From Pseudomonas marginalis (GTDB lineage: Bacteria; Pseudomonadota; Gammaproteobacteria; Pseudomonadales; Pseudomonadaceae), in contig NZ_FNSU01000003.1 in NCBI RefSeq assembly GCF_900105325.1, positions 744,001-808,000 of the forward strand: a DNA stretch of 64,000 bases, written 5' to 3'. The position numbers and the translations under genes are program-made. Below are positions 34,501 through 43,794 of this stretch, piece by piece. The notes below the pieces were generated by a model. It ran no database searches. It had not been told where the DNA came from and saw nothing but the letters and a program-made list of their open reading frames with translations. The first letter of the stretch is position 1, and every line of letters starts with the position of its first letter.

Positions 34501-36513
34501 GTGGTACCCACCAACTTTACCCGTGACCAATTCGCATGCCTGAGCGAATGGCACGAAAAGGTCTTCGACAAGACCGATACCACCCATCGCGACGCTTACA
34601 GCCAACTGCGCAACGCCTATGACATCACCAAGCGGTGGGCTGAGACTTTACAGGAGCGTCTCTTCCCCCAAGGCACCACTAAAACCATTCGCCGACCCAT
34701 AGACCAGTGGAACAGAAAGTTCGTGGCCTACAACTGGTCGCGTATCTATCCGTACGCGGATGCTCCCCTGGAGCTGGCCTACACCGTAGGCATCGACGCC
34801 GTTGACGGTTTCTTCGTCAAGATCGATCTGGTCGACGCCAAACTCGACGATGCCTCCCTGCGCAGGCGCTACGACGAAATCCGTGGGCCTTACCACGACT
34901 CGCCGATTGTTGCGCTCATGTCGGCCGAAGAAGGCCTGGCGATAGGCCTCTCGGGAATCATCGAGTGGAGCGCACACGCCATCAACCATTTCCCAATCGG
35001 GTACAACCAAGTGGCCGAACAACTGGGTTTGATTACAACGCCGAACGCTGCGCAACTGTTGCAGCATTTTCAGTGCTGCAAGGATTTCAGAGAACGGCAG
35101 CCAAAGTGGAGCAGCGAAATGACGCAGTTGTTTGTGCGTCTTGCCATCGCGGTTCATGAGTTGGGTTTTGACTGGTGGGCCACGAAAGCCACCAACACGC
35201 AGTTGGTATTCGGCGGGAAAGAAAAAAGCGCCATTCGGGGATCGACGATGGCGGCACTGTTTGTGCGCTTTGATTGTGTCGAAGTCCGATGGTTGGCGTT
35301 TGACGGCCTGGATGCCGTGCCGCTGAACCAGAAGTTGAGCCCTGAACTGGTGGCGTTGGTTGAAGCGGCCAATGCGCAGAAACAGGGCGTTTCGGCAAAA
35401 CGAGGCCAGCGTTCCAGCCGCATTGGCTATTGGCCGGATCAGTACCGCATCGAAGAGGTTGTCGCCATGGAAGAGGACGTATTGCTGGGTGACAGTGCGC
35501 TGTCTGAGGCCAATATCATCACCCGCAATCAAATCTATTTCGGGCCGCCCGGCACGGGCAAAACCTGGACCTTGCAACGTCTGCTCGAGGCCGACTACCC
35601 TTCGCAACGCTTCGAATTCGTTACCTTCCACCAGTCTTACGGCTACGAAGAATTTGTCGAAGGGCTGCGTCCGGTGATTTTCGACAGCACCGCTGCTCAT
35701 GCGGATGCGACCACCACCGGCGACGTTCGTTATGAGATTAAACCGGGTGCTTTCTTGCGCCTGTGCGAGCGGGCCAGGAAGGACCCTGCGCATCAGTACG
35801 CGATGGTGATCGACGAAATCAACCGAGGCAACATCAGCAAGATTTTCGGCGAACTGATCACCTTGATCGAACTCGACAAGCGTGAAGGTGAGGTCAATTC
35901 GGTGACACTGACACTGCCCTATTCAGGCAAGCCGTTCAGCGTGCCTTTGAACGTCGACGTGATCGGCACGATGAACACCGCCGACCGTTCGTTGGCGCTG
36001 GTCGATACCGCCTTGCGCCGCCGCTTCGAGTTCATCGAACTGATGCCGGATCCCCGTGTATTGAAGGGTGTCACGGTGTCCAAGGGCGATCACCAGATTG
36101 ACCTGGAACAACTGTTGACCGCCCTGAACATGCGCATCGAAGCGTTGTATGACCGTGAGCACACCATCGGGCATGCCTATTTCACGCCATTGAAAGGCAT
36201 GTCCTCGGAGCAGCGTTTCGGGGCGTTGGCCACGCTTTTCAGAACCCGGATCATCCCGCTGCTGGAGGAGTACTTTTTCGACGATTGGCAGAAAATAAGG
36301 CTGGTACTGGGCGACAACCAAAAGAAAGCGCCTGAGCTCCAGTTTGTACGCGATGTTGAGTCGGGCAGAGGGGCCACGAACCTGTTTGGTTCGAGTGATG
36401 AGTGGGACGAGTATGCGCTACGGCCACGCTATAGCCTGAATGCTGACACCTTCAACACACCGCAAGCGTACATCGGTATCTATTCGACGCTATTCAAGCC
36501 TGTCGCCGAATGA
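34501..36513 (+). CDS. mcrB: McrB-type AAA+ GTPase of a McrBC restriction system
   Basis: 670 residues from GTG 34501, with AAGGGAAGGA ten bases upstream. The C-terminal half is the McrB AAA+ motor: Walker A GPPGTGKT at 348-355, Walker B VIDEINRGN at 436-444 and the MNTADRS signature at 491-497, followed by ALRRRFEF. McrB hexamers hydrolyse GTP and translocate DNA to activate McrC. The N-terminal 340 residues should read the modified base but do not resemble the E. coli McrB DNA-binding domain or any domain that I can name. It overlaps mcrC by four bases (ATGA). Confidence 0.88.
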   Translation: MVPTNFTRDQFACLSEWHEKVFDKTDTTHRDAYSQLRNAYDITKRWAETLQERLFPQGTTKTIRRPIDQWNRKFVAYNWSRIYPYADAPLELAYTVGIDAVDGFFVKIDLVDAKLDDASLRRRYDEIRGPYHDSPIVALMSAEEGLAIGLSGIIEWSAHAINHFPIGYNQVAEQLGLITTPNAAQLLQHFQCCKDFRERQPKWSSEMTQLFVRLAIAVHELGFDWWATKATNTQLVFGGKEKSAIRGSTMAALFVRFDCVEVRWLAFDGLDAVPLNQKLSPELVALVEAANAQKQGVSAKRGQRSSRIGYWPDQYRIEEVVAMEEDVLLGDSALSEANIITRNQIYFGPPGTGKTWTLQRLLEADYPSQRFEFVTFHQSYGYEEFVEGLRPVIFDSTAAHADATTTGDVRYEIKPGAFLRLCERARKDPAHQYAMVIDEINRGNISKIFGELITLIELDKREGEVNSVTLTLPYSGKPFSVPLNVDVIGTMNTADRSLALVDTALRRRFEFIELMPDPRVLKGVTVSKGDHQIDLEQLLTALNMRIEALYDREHTIGHAYFTPLKGMSSEQRFGALATLFRTRIIPLLEEYFFDDWQKIRLVLGDNQKKAPELQFVRDVESGRGATNLFGSSDEWDEYALRPRYSLNADTFNTPQAYIGIYSTLFKPVAE

Positions 36514-37841
36514 GTGCCGTACAGATCTTTGAGTACGGCAGGCTGGTGGAGTCTGGCGACGGGGTGAGCGCAACGGTAATCCCCGGGCGCGTATTTGCCT
36601 GGCTGGAAGAGCAATGCCTGAAAGCCGACGAGCACGCACCTGCCTGGCTCAGACTGACCAGCCGCCGAGGGCAGCGCGTTATCCAGGTGACCAGCTACGT
36701 GGGCGTCCTGCGTGCACCTTGCGGTTTCCAGATCGAGATCCTGCCCAAGATCGGCAGCGAAACATCAGCGTCCCTGGCGCGCCGGAAACTGATCGAGATG
36801 CTCAAGTGCCTGCGCGGTTTTCGTCACCTCAAGACGCTGAATGCCGATCTTCAGGCTGACCGAATGCCGCTACTCGAGGTGTTCCTGCAACAGTTTCTCG
36901 AGACGGTCAGGCATGTCGTCAGGAAAGGGCTGCGCAGTGATTACACCGCCCGGCAAGCCAACTTATCCAGCCTGCGCGGCAAGCTGGTGATGGCGCGTCA
37001 CCTCTCGGAGAATCTGGTGCGGCGCGACCGGTTCTTTACCGAGCACGATGAGTTCACTCCGGACCGTGCTGAAAATCGCCTGATTCATGCGGCCCTGCGC
37101 AAAGCACTGGGTATGTGCAGCGCGCCCGCCAATCAGCGTCTGGCGCGCGAGTTGTGTTTTGTTTTCGCTGATGTGCCGCTGCCCACCGATGTGGCGCAGG
37201 ACTTCAAACGCATCCGGCTGGACCGGGGCATGGCATATTACGAACCTGCCCTTGAATGGGCGCGGCTCATCCTGCAGGGCAACAGCCCCGTACCGGGCGC
37301 CGGCCAGCATCACGTGCCGTCGTTGTTGTTTCCGATGGAGGCGGTTTTTGAGGCCTATGTGGCGAAGCATCTGGCGCGCCAGTTGGAGGACGGCTTTGGC
37401 CTGAAAACCCAGGTCAGCCGCGAGCACCTGGTGGTGCACAAGGACGAGAACTGGTTCCGCCTGAAGCCCGACCTGCTGGTTCAAGAGGGCACGCAGCCGC
37501 GAATGGTGCTCGACACCAAATGGAAGTTATTGGATCGCGCCAAAGGCAACCGTTTCGAGAAGTACAAGCTCAGCCAGGCCGACTTTTACCAGCTCCATGC
37601 GTACGCCCACCTCTACTTGAAGGACACAGGGCACGCCGTTCTGATCTATCCATGGACAGAGTCGTTCTGCGAACCCTTGCCCGTTTTCGATTTCAAGAGC
37701 GCCGAGGGCTTGAAACTCTGGATCCTGCCGTTTTGCCTTGAGCGCAGTAAATTGCTGCTCCCCGAGGCATCCCCCCTGGGGAGATTTATCAGCACTGAGG
37801 GGGCTCAGGCCGGCTCTGCATCCGCCTCAACCCGAATATAA
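36510..37841 (+). CDS. mcrC: McrC nuclease subunit of a McrBC restriction system
   Basis: 443 residues. The N-terminal domain, which contacts McrB (FEYGRL...SYVGVLRAPCGFQIEILPKI), is followed by the helical middle part and a PD-(D/E)xK nuclease domain. Its catalytic pattern is PD321 in KPDLLVQ and D335-T-K337 in LDTKWKLLD. Together with McrB it cuts DNA that carries modified cytosines, usually between two distant recognition sites. The last 37 bases overlap the convergent hydroxylase gene tail to tail. Confidence 0.9.
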   Translation: MSAVQIFEYGRLVESGDGVSATVIPGRVFAWLEEQCLKADEHAPAWLRLTSRRGQRVIQVTSYVGVLRAPCGFQIEILPKIGSETSASLARRKLIEMLKCLRGFRHLKTLNADLQADRMPLLEVFLQQFLETVRHVVRKGLRSDYTARQANLSSLRGKLVMARHLSENLVRRDRFFTEHDEFTPDRAENRLIHAALRKALGMCSAPANQRLARELCFVFADVPLPTDVAQDFKRIRLDRGMAYYEPALEWARLILQGNSPVPGAGQHHVPSLLFPMEAVFEAYVAKHLARQLEDGFGLKTQVSREHLVVHKDENWFRLKPDLLVQEGTQPRMVLDTKWKLLDRAKGNRFEKYKLSQADFYQLHAYAHLYLKDTGHAVLIYPWTESFCEPLPVFDFKSAEGLKLWILPFCLERSKLLLPEASPLGRFISTEGAQAGSASASTRI

Positions 37842-38332
37842 GTGCGAAACACATGGTCCCACAGCGGCGAAGACACACCGAAGTTCTTCTCGATGCCTTT
37901 GCGGTGATGCAGGTCGTGATTGGCCACCAATCCCGGAATAAAGGCGTAGGCCCAATGCTGCGGGCGGTGCATCACGTAGTGCAGCGAGATGTAGACGAAA
38001 TAGCCCGTCACCGCGCCGATAAACGCCGAGGTGAGGCCGATGGACCAGGCGAGCAACAACAGCACGGCGAAGGTCGAACTGGTTTTCCAGCTGGACACGC
38101 CGATGTAGGCCAGCACGTCGATATGGTGGGTCCAATGCTCGCGGCGATACAGCGAATGGAACAGGAAACGGTGCGCCGAATACTCCACCAGCGTCCAGGC
38201 CAGCAGGCCCGACAGTGCCAGCCAGGGCTCAAAGGGCGCCAGATAGAGGGCAGCTACCACAAACAGCGGAACGGTGAAGAAATCGAGGTAATAAGCAACC
38301 GATGACATCAGCCATTTATTGGAAGCAGCCAT
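37805..38332 (-). CDS. Fatty acid hydroxylase/sterol desaturase family membrane protein
   Basis: 175 residues from ATG 38332 (MAASNKWLMSS), preceded by AGGGAT; an upstream start at 38404 is less likely. There are about four hydrophobic helices. The clustered histidines of the di-iron family are present in order: HRFLFH, HWTHH, HYVMH and HDLHH. Members hydroxylate or desaturate lipids at the membrane. It is short for the family but has every histidine box. Its stop lies inside the 3' end of mcrC on the other strand. Confidence 0.85.
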   Translation of the reverse strand: MAASNKWLMSSVAYYLDFFTVPLFVVAALYLAPFEPWLALSGLLAWTLVEYSAHRFLFHSLYRREHWTHHIDVLAYIGVSSWKTSSTFAVLLLLAWSIGLTSAFIGAVTGYFVYISLHYVMHRPQHWAYAFIPGLVANHDLHHRKGIEKNFGVSSPLWDHVFRTYIRVEADAEPA

Positions 38333-38443
38333 GCGCGGAATATCCCTGTAGTGCGAAATGGACGGGCGCGGGATTGTCCGGTGTCGGGCCGCCGTATACA
38401 ACATCCCGGCGTGGCGACGTGGTGGATTTGTGAGCCAATCGCC

Positions 38444-38914
38444 CTAGCAGCGTCGAATAGCCGTTGATCCGCTACGTTGCAACAACTCAATCCGGTCCGC
38501 CGGCACCAGCGTACGCAAGGTCTTGTACAGCACCCGGGTTTCCAGCAGGTTCCATACCCGCAGCATGGTTTCCAGCGCGTCCAGGGGTTTGCTGATGAAG
38601 TCCCGGGCGCCCAGGGCCAGGGCACGCAGGCGCGTGTCGCGGGTCGCGTCGGCAGTGAGTACCAGGATCGGCAGGTATTCACCCTGGGGGATGCGCCGGT
38701 TGAGTTGCTCCAGCACCGCAAAGCCGTCGAACTCCGGCATGTGCAGGTCGAGGATCACCAGGTCCGGCTCGAAGCTGTTGAACAACTCCAGGGTGCGCAG
38801 CGGCTGGGTGCTGCTCAGCACGTTGGTCAGCCCTTCGCGTGCCAGCAGTTGCTCCACCAGGTCGAGGTTCGGGCGTTGGTCGTCGATGATCAGGATACGC
38901 AGGTCGAGGTTCAC
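38444..38914 (-). CDS. Single-domain response regulator with C-terminal extension
   Basis: 156 residues from GTG 38914, which overlaps the kinase stop as GTGA. It is a receiver domain with acidic pocket D11-D12, phosphoacceptor D56 (LVILDLHMP) and the conserved Thr and Lys (LTADA, SKP). About 30 residues follow without a recognisable output domain (LETRVLYKTLRTLVPADRIELLQ), reminiscent of RpfG-type regulators that have lost the HD-GYP part. It is the last gene of a four-gene signalling operon and is probably phosphorylated by the hybrid kinase upstream. Confidence 0.85.
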   Translation of the reverse strand: MNLDLRILIIDDQRPNLDLVEQLLAREGLTNVLSSTQPLRTLELFNSFEPDLVILDLHMPEFDGFAVLEQLNRRIPQGEYLPILVLTADATRDTRLRALALGARDFISKPLDALETMLRVWNLLETRVLYKTLRTLVPADRIELLQRSGSTAIRRC

Positions 38915-41226
38915 GCGGGCTCCGGAAAAGCTTGGTCGAGGTGGGCGAGAAACGCCGGCACGTTGATCGGTTTGTTCAATACCGCGGTGGCGCCGGCTTC
39001 CTGCAAGGTCTGGCGGGTAAGGTCGCTGGTGTCGGCGGTGATCATCAGCACCGGTGTTTCGCGGGTGATCGGTGACTGACGCAGGCGTTGCAGCACCTTC
39101 AAACCATTGATGTCCGGCAGCGACACATCCAGCAGAATCAGCTGTGGCGCATGCTGCGCGGCGAGGTCCAGGCCCAGTTGGCCTTGCATGCTCGACAGCA
39201 GGCGTATGCCGGGCCGACGTTGCAGCAGGGTTTCGATCAGCGCCAGGCTGGAGAGGTTGTCCTCGATGCACAACACCTTGCCCTCGAAGGTGCTGACGAC
39301 GGGAGCAGGGCGCTTCAATTCGGTGTCGATGCCGGGCGTGGCAATACTCTGGGCGTGGGCCACGCGCACGAAGGGCAGTTCCAGGGTGAAGCGCGAGCCG
39401 ACGCCGGGCTGGCTCTGCACCTTGAGTCGGCCGTCCATGTTCTCCAGCAGGCTTTTACTCAGTGCCAGGCCCAGGCCGCTGCCTTCCACATTCGGGTCGG
39501 CCCCCAGGCGTTCGAAAGGCTTGAACAGTTGCCCCATATGATCGGCTGCGATGCCGTTGCCGGTATCGCACACAGCCACGCTGACTCGTTGTCCACGGAT
39601 ATCGACCTCAAGGCTCACCTGGCCATCGCGCCGGTTGTATTTGATCGCATTGGACAGCAGGTTCAGCAGCACCTGGGTCAGGCGCTGGCGGTCGGCAACG
39701 ATGCCCGTATCCGCCGCCAGTGCCGGCAGCGGCCGCAACTGCACGCCTGCGTCGGCGGCCATGGGCGACACCAGCGTCAGCGCCTCTTGCAAGGTGCCCG
39801 CAAGCGGGATCGGCACGATATTCAACGCCAGGCTTCCGGCCTCGATCTTGGCGATGTCCAGCACTTCATTAATCAGCGTGAGCAGGTGCTGGCCGGCGCG
39901 CAGAATATGACCGACATCGGCCTTTTGCGCCTTGGGCGCGTCCATGTCCAGCAGTTGCGCAAAGCCCAGGATCGAGTTGAGCGGGGTCCGCAGTTCGTGG
40001 CTCATGCGCGACAGGAATTGGCTTTTGGCGCGGCTGGCGCGTTCGGCTTCCTCGCGGGCGGTGCGCAGGGCGATCTCCGCCGCGCGGCGGTCGGTGATGT
40101 CGCGGGTGATCTTGGAAAAACCGCGCAGGGCGCCGGTGCCGTCGTATTGCGCCGTGATCACCACGCTGGCCCAGAACCGCGTGCCGTCCTTGCGGCAGCG
40201 CCAGCCTTCTTCGGTGTAATCACCGTTGCGGGTGGCCTCGCGCAACGCCATGTCCGGGTGCTGCGGGCATTCCTGGGGCAGGTAGAACAGCGAGAAATGC
40301 TGGCCGATTATCTCTTGTTCGGTATAGCCCTTGATCCGCTCGGCGCCGTTGTTCCAACTGGTGACATGGCCCGCCGTGTCGAGGGCGAAGATCCCGTAGT
40401 CCTTGACCCCATCGATGATCAGCCGCAAGCGTTCTTCGTTGTCGCGCAAGGCGCGTTCGCGTTCGGCCAGCAACAGTCCGGCCTCCACCAGGCTGGTGCC
40501 CAACTGGCCGATTTCGTCTTTTTCCGGCGGCTGTGGCAGCAGCGGCGAGCCCAGGGCCAGGCGTTGGGCATTGCGCTGCACATTCTGCACCCGGGCGACA
40601 ATGCCCTTGGACAGAAACAGCACCGCGACAATCGCCCCGAACAAGCCGCAGATCGCCGCCAGCCAGGTCGACAGCAACAAGCGTTGGCGGGTTTCGGAGG
40701 CGGCGGCGCTGCGCTCGGCCAGCAACGACGCCTCAAGGGTGAGCATGGTGCTGATGTGCTGGCGCAGGGCATCGAGGATGTGCTTGTTGCTGATCAGGAT
40801 GGCACTGATGGACTCCGGTGTGGCGTCGCTGTCCTTGAGCATTTCCTCCAGCCCGTCGACCTTGCCGTCGATCAGCGGCTTGATCGCGCTGAGCTGCTCG
40901 CGCACCCGTTGATCGCGTACGTTGCGGTCCAGTCGGCGCAGGGCCGACTCGATCTGGGGCTTGGCGTTCAGGTAGCTGGGCAGGAAGTCTTCGCGGCGGG
41001 TGAGCAGGTAACCGCGCACACTGGCGGCGGCTTCCGCGAGCAGGGTATGCACGGCCTGGATATCGCCTTGCACGCGTAAAACCCGGCGCACATCCTCTTC
41101 GGCACGGGCGGTCTGGCGTTCCGTGGTGTAGATCAGCACCAGGGACAGCAACAGCACCACCAGTGGCAGTGAAATCACCACCAGCGCCTTGCCGCGCAGC
41201 GGCAGGTCGGCCCAACGCTTTCTCAT
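38911..41226 (-). CDS. Hybrid sensor kinase: CHASE3, HAMP, PAS, HisKA, HATPase, receiver
   Basis: 771 residues. A membrane helix at about 13-34 and a CHASE3-like periplasmic domain (about 35-180) are followed by a second helix (about 185-207), a HAMP-like linker and one PAS domain with PAC (about 262-385). The kinase has phosphoacceptor H410 in SHELRTPLNS, N box NLLSNAIKYN and G box GSGLGLALS. A C-terminal receiver has D700 (LILLDVSLP). It senses an envelope or PAS-bound cue that cannot be named. It starts 10 bases after the LuxR-type regulator gene and overlaps the small regulator gene downstream. Confidence 0.88.
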   Translation of the reverse strand: MRKRWADLPLRGKALVVISLPLVVLLLSLVLIYTTERQTARAEEDVRRVLRVQGDIQAVHTLLAEAAASVRGYLLTRREDFLPSYLNAKPQIESALRRLDRNVRDQRVREQLSAIKPLIDGKVDGLEEMLKDSDATPESISAILISNKHILDALRQHISTMLTLEASLLAERSAAASETRQRLLLSTWLAAICGLFGAIVAVLFLSKGIVARVQNVQRNAQRLALGSPLLPQPPEKDEIGQLGTSLVEAGLLLAERERALRDNEERLRLIIDGVKDYGIFALDTAGHVTSWNNGAERIKGYTEQEIIGQHFSLFYLPQECPQHPDMALREATRNGDYTEEGWRCRKDGTRFWASVVITAQYDGTGALRGFSKITRDITDRRAAEIALRTAREEAERASRAKSQFLSRMSHELRTPLNSILGFAQLLDMDAPKAQKADVGHILRAGQHLLTLINEVLDIAKIEAGSLALNIVPIPLAGTLQEALTLVSPMAADAGVQLRPLPALAADTGIVADRQRLTQVLLNLLSNAIKYNRRDGQVSLEVDIRGQRVSVAVCDTGNGIAADHMGQLFKPFERLGADPNVEGSGLGLALSKSLLENMDGRLKVQSQPGVGSRFTLELPFVRVAHAQSIATPGIDTELKRPAPVVSTFEGKVLCIEDNLSSLALIETLLQRRPGIRLLSSMQGQLGLDLAAQHAPQLILLDVSLPDINGLKVLQRLRQSPITRETPVLMITADTSDLTRQTLQEAGATAVLNKPINVPAFLAHLDQAFPEPA

Positions 41227-41236
41227 TTGGGCCGCC

Positions 41237-41890
41237 TCATGTGGGTGTCACCAGGCCCAAGGCGATGCCCCGCACGGCGGCCTGGGTACGGTCAGCCGCG
41301 CCGAGCTTGCCGATCACCCGCTCGACATGGGCCTTGGCCGTGCCGGTGGTAATGCCCAGGTGTTCGCCGATGGCGCGGTTGCTCATGCCGTTGGCGACCA
41401 AGCCGAGGACCTGGCGTTCCCGTGGGGTGAGCGGTTCGCCGGGGGCGGCACCGCTGGCCTGGCGTTCGGTCATGCGCCGCAACAGCCGGGCGCTGACCGC
41501 CGTGTTGAGCGCCTCGCCACCGGCGGCCACTTGTTGTAGCGCATGGATCACCTCGGCGCGGCTGGCGTCTTTGAGCAAGTAGCCCACCGCACCGGCATTC
41601 ATGGCCGCCTCCAGGTACTCGGGGCTGTCGTCCATGGTGAACATCACCACCTTCACCGCCGGCAGGCGTTGTTGCAGCAAGCGTGCGGCGCCCAGGCCGT
41701 TGAGCCCGGGCATGCGGATGTCGAGGATGACGATATCCGGCAGAAGCTGTTCGCACAGTTCCACCGCCTGCAGGCCATCACTGGCCTGGCCGACCACCTC
41801 GAACTGCGGGTGGCCGGCCAGCAGGGAGACAAAGCCGGTGCGCGTGACTTCATGGTCGTCCGCCAGCACCAGGCGCAGGACGTGGGTCAT
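41237..41890 (-). CDS. NarL/FixJ (LuxR)-type response regulator
   Basis: 217 residues. Receiver with D11-D12 and phosphoacceptor D57 (IVILDIRMPG), conserved T and K (FTMDD, LLKDA), then a LuxR helix-turn-helix (LTPRERQVLGLVANGMSNRAIGEHLGITTGTAKAHVERVIGKLG). It is the natural partner of the HisKA_3 kinase just upstream, whose stop overlaps this start by four bases. Targets are unknown. Confidence 0.92.
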   Translation of the reverse strand: MTHVLRLVLADDHEVTRTGFVSLLAGHPQFEVVGQASDGLQAVELCEQLLPDIVILDIRMPGLNGLGAARLLQQRLPAVKVVMFTMDDSPEYLEAAMNAGAVGYLLKDASRAEVIHALQQVAAGGEALNTAVSARLLRRMTERQASGAAPGEPLTPRERQVLGLVANGMSNRAIGEHLGITTGTAKAHVERVIGKLGAADRTQAAVRGIALGLVTPT

Positions 41891-43065
41891 TGCGGGACTC
41901 CAATCAAGTGCGCAGGCACGCGGGCGTGCAGCCGGGTACCGCCGTCGACGGTGCTGACGCAGGTGAAGCTGCCGCCCAACAGGCTGGCGCGCTCCTGCAT
42001 GGTGGCGAGGCCCAGATGCTGGACGTCATCTGCTGATGGCTCTGCCTTGAAGCCTCGGCCATTGTCGTCCAGCCGCAGGGACGCCTGGCCGTCGTGCAGC
42101 GCCAGGACCAGTTGCACTTGGCTTGCGCGCGCATGCTTGAGCACATTGTTGATGGCTTCCTGGCCGATCCGGAACAAGGCGATTTCCACCTGGCTGGGTA
42201 AGCGCGTCTCACAGTGCGCCAGCCACACCACGTTGATGCCGGCGTCACGCAGGCGGTCGGCTTCCTTATCGAGGGCTTTGAACAAGCCGAAATCATCCAG
42301 CACCGTGGGACGCAGGCCCGCAATCAGTTGCCGGCCCTCGCCAACCGAGTGTTGGGCCAGGGTAAGAATCGCCTCCAGGTCGGCGGCCAATGCCTCCGGC
42401 AGCGGCGGGCAGCGCCCGGCAAAGCCTTGCAGCCGCTGGTGCAGGCCCGCCAGGGTTTGCGCCAGGCCATCGTGGAGGTCGTAGGCGACGCGTTTGCGTT
42501 CGTCTTCCTGGGCGCGGAGCAAGCGGTTGACCAGGTCGGACAGGGTTTTGTCGCGCAGCTTGAGGGTGCTCAGCAGCCGGTCGTTTTCCAGGTGGGCGGC
42601 CAGTAATGTGGCGAGCAGTTGCAGGGACTCGCTGTCTTCGTGCTCCGGCGCCCGCAGGCTGACGCTATTGCCCAGCACCAGTACACCAAAGGCATCGCCG
42701 TCACCGGCGCGCAACGGCACTTGCAAGACGCTGGGCACGTCCTCGGATGGACGCTCCTGCCAGCACGCCGTGCGCAGGCTGCGGTCGGCGAGGGCGGCCA
42801 GGCTGCCCAAGCGCGACGGGTTGCCATGGCGGGCGCTGGTATAGGCGATGCCCTCGGCGTCCCACTCCTGCAGCAGCCCGTGGTCCATGGCCAGAAACGC
42901 GCAGGCCCGCGCGAGCACGCGTTCGCGCATGGCGTCGGGGGCCAGTTGGCGCAATTCCTGGCCGGTATCCACCAACAGGCGCAGGCGCGCCGTACGACTT
43001 TGCGATTGGCGAAAGTGCGCGCGCATGGCCAGGGCGCTGCCGGGATCATGGGGCGTGTCATGCAT
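41887..43065 (-). CDS. NarX-like cytoplasmic sensor histidine kinase with GAF domain
   Basis: 392 residues from ATG 43065 (MHDTPHDPGS), preceded by GGAG at eight bases; a longer frame from 43140 has no support. No membrane segment is seen. A GAF-like domain (about 30-160) is followed by a HisKA_3 dimerisation domain with H198 (YDLHDGLAQTLAGL) and a HATPase domain (EAINNVLKHARA, DDNGRGF). It probably senses a cytoplasmic ligand or redox state and phosphorylates the adjacent LuxR-type regulator. First gene of the four-gene signalling operon. Confidence 0.9.
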   Translation of the reverse strand: MHDTPHDPGSALAMRAHFRQSQSRTARLRLLVDTGQELRQLAPDAMRERVLARACAFLAMDHGLLQEWDAEGIAYTSARHGNPSRLGSLAALADRSLRTACWQERPSEDVPSVLQVPLRAGDGDAFGVLVLGNSVSLRAPEHEDSESLQLLATLLAAHLENDRLLSTLKLRDKTLSDLVNRLLRAQEDERKRVAYDLHDGLAQTLAGLHQRLQGFAGRCPPLPEALAADLEAILTLAQHSVGEGRQLIAGLRPTVLDDFGLFKALDKEADRLRDAGINVVWLAHCETRLPSQVEIALFRIGQEAINNVLKHARASQVQLVLALHDGQASLRLDDNGRGFKAEPSADDVQHLGLATMQERASLLGGSFTCVSTVDGGTRLHARVPAHLIGVPQ

Positions 43066-43229
43066 GGTTGATGCTCCATTGCTGCGGGCGCGAGGGGGAT
43101 CTATTAGACATGGTCGGACCCCTTGGGCGCTATCTGCCAAATGGCATAGGTAAATACCTCCGGTTGGCCGATGGCGGCTGGCGGGCAGGTTGGCAAAGTG
43201 GCCTCAACGACGACCACTGGAGTAATGCA

Positions 43230-43748
43230 ATGAAATTCGATATCGCCCCGATCGCCCTGATGTTTGCCCTGAGCGTACCGTTTGTTCATGCCGCCGAGAC
43301 GGCCCCGTATGTCTACCGTGAAGTCGCCCAGGCGCCGGCCAATGTCAAAGACCGCGAGATTGCCGGTTTATTCGACCGCTGGAACAGCGCCCTGCAGACC
43401 GGCAACGCGAAATCCGTGGTCGACCTCTACGCGCCGGGCGCTGTGTTGCAGCCGACCGTTTCCAACCAGGTGCGCACGACGCCGGAGCAGATCACCGACT
43501 ACTTCGACCACTTCCTGGCGCTCAAGCCGGTGGGCCAGATCAACTACCGCGAGATCCGCCAGCTGGGCAGCAACGTGGCCATGGACAGTGGCGTCTACAC
43601 CTTCACCCTGACCGAGTCGGATGGCAAGGTGCGTCAGGTGCAGGCGCGCTACACCTTCGTCTATGAGCAGGTGGGTGGCCAGTGGAAAATTCTTAACCAT
43701 CATTCTTCGGCGATGCCTGAAGTACAGGCCAAGCACGCCAAGCAGTAA
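43230..43748 (+). CDS. Secreted SgcJ/EcaC (SnoaL-like, DUF4440-type) protein
   Basis: 172 residues. A signal peptide (MKFDIAPIALMFALSVPFVHA) is followed by an NTF2-like domain of the SgcJ/EcaC or CaMKII-association type: IAGLFDRWNSALQTGNAKSVVDLYAPGAVLQP, TTPEQITDYFDHFL and VGGQWKILNHHSSAMP. It is annotated as oxidoreductase in the family but without proven chemistry. It is periplasmic or secreted. It is divergent from the signalling operon, with 164 bases between, and ends at a strong terminator. Confidence 0.85.
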   Translation: MKFDIAPIALMFALSVPFVHAAETAPYVYREVAQAPANVKDREIAGLFDRWNSALQTGNAKSVVDLYAPGAVLQPTVSNQVRTTPEQITDYFDHFLALKPVGQINYREIRQLGSNVAMDSGVYTFTLTESDGKVRQVQARYTFVYEQVGGQWKILNHHSSAMPEVQAKHAKQ

Positions 43749-43760
43749 TGGTTGGAGGGA

Positions 43761-43794
43761 AAATGCCCATCCCTTGGCGGGGGGGCATTTTTTT
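43761..43794 (+). terminator. Rho-independent terminator
   Basis: AAATGCCC and its complement GGGCATTT, extended by further C/G pairs, form a stem that runs into TTTTTTT, 12 bases after the stop of the SgcJ/EcaC-type gene. Confidence 0.88.

Noticed and set aside
39088..41079. 663-residue open frame on the plus strand
   Set aside because: Antisense to the hybrid sensor kinase with typical mirror-frame composition; the kinase frame has every expected motif.
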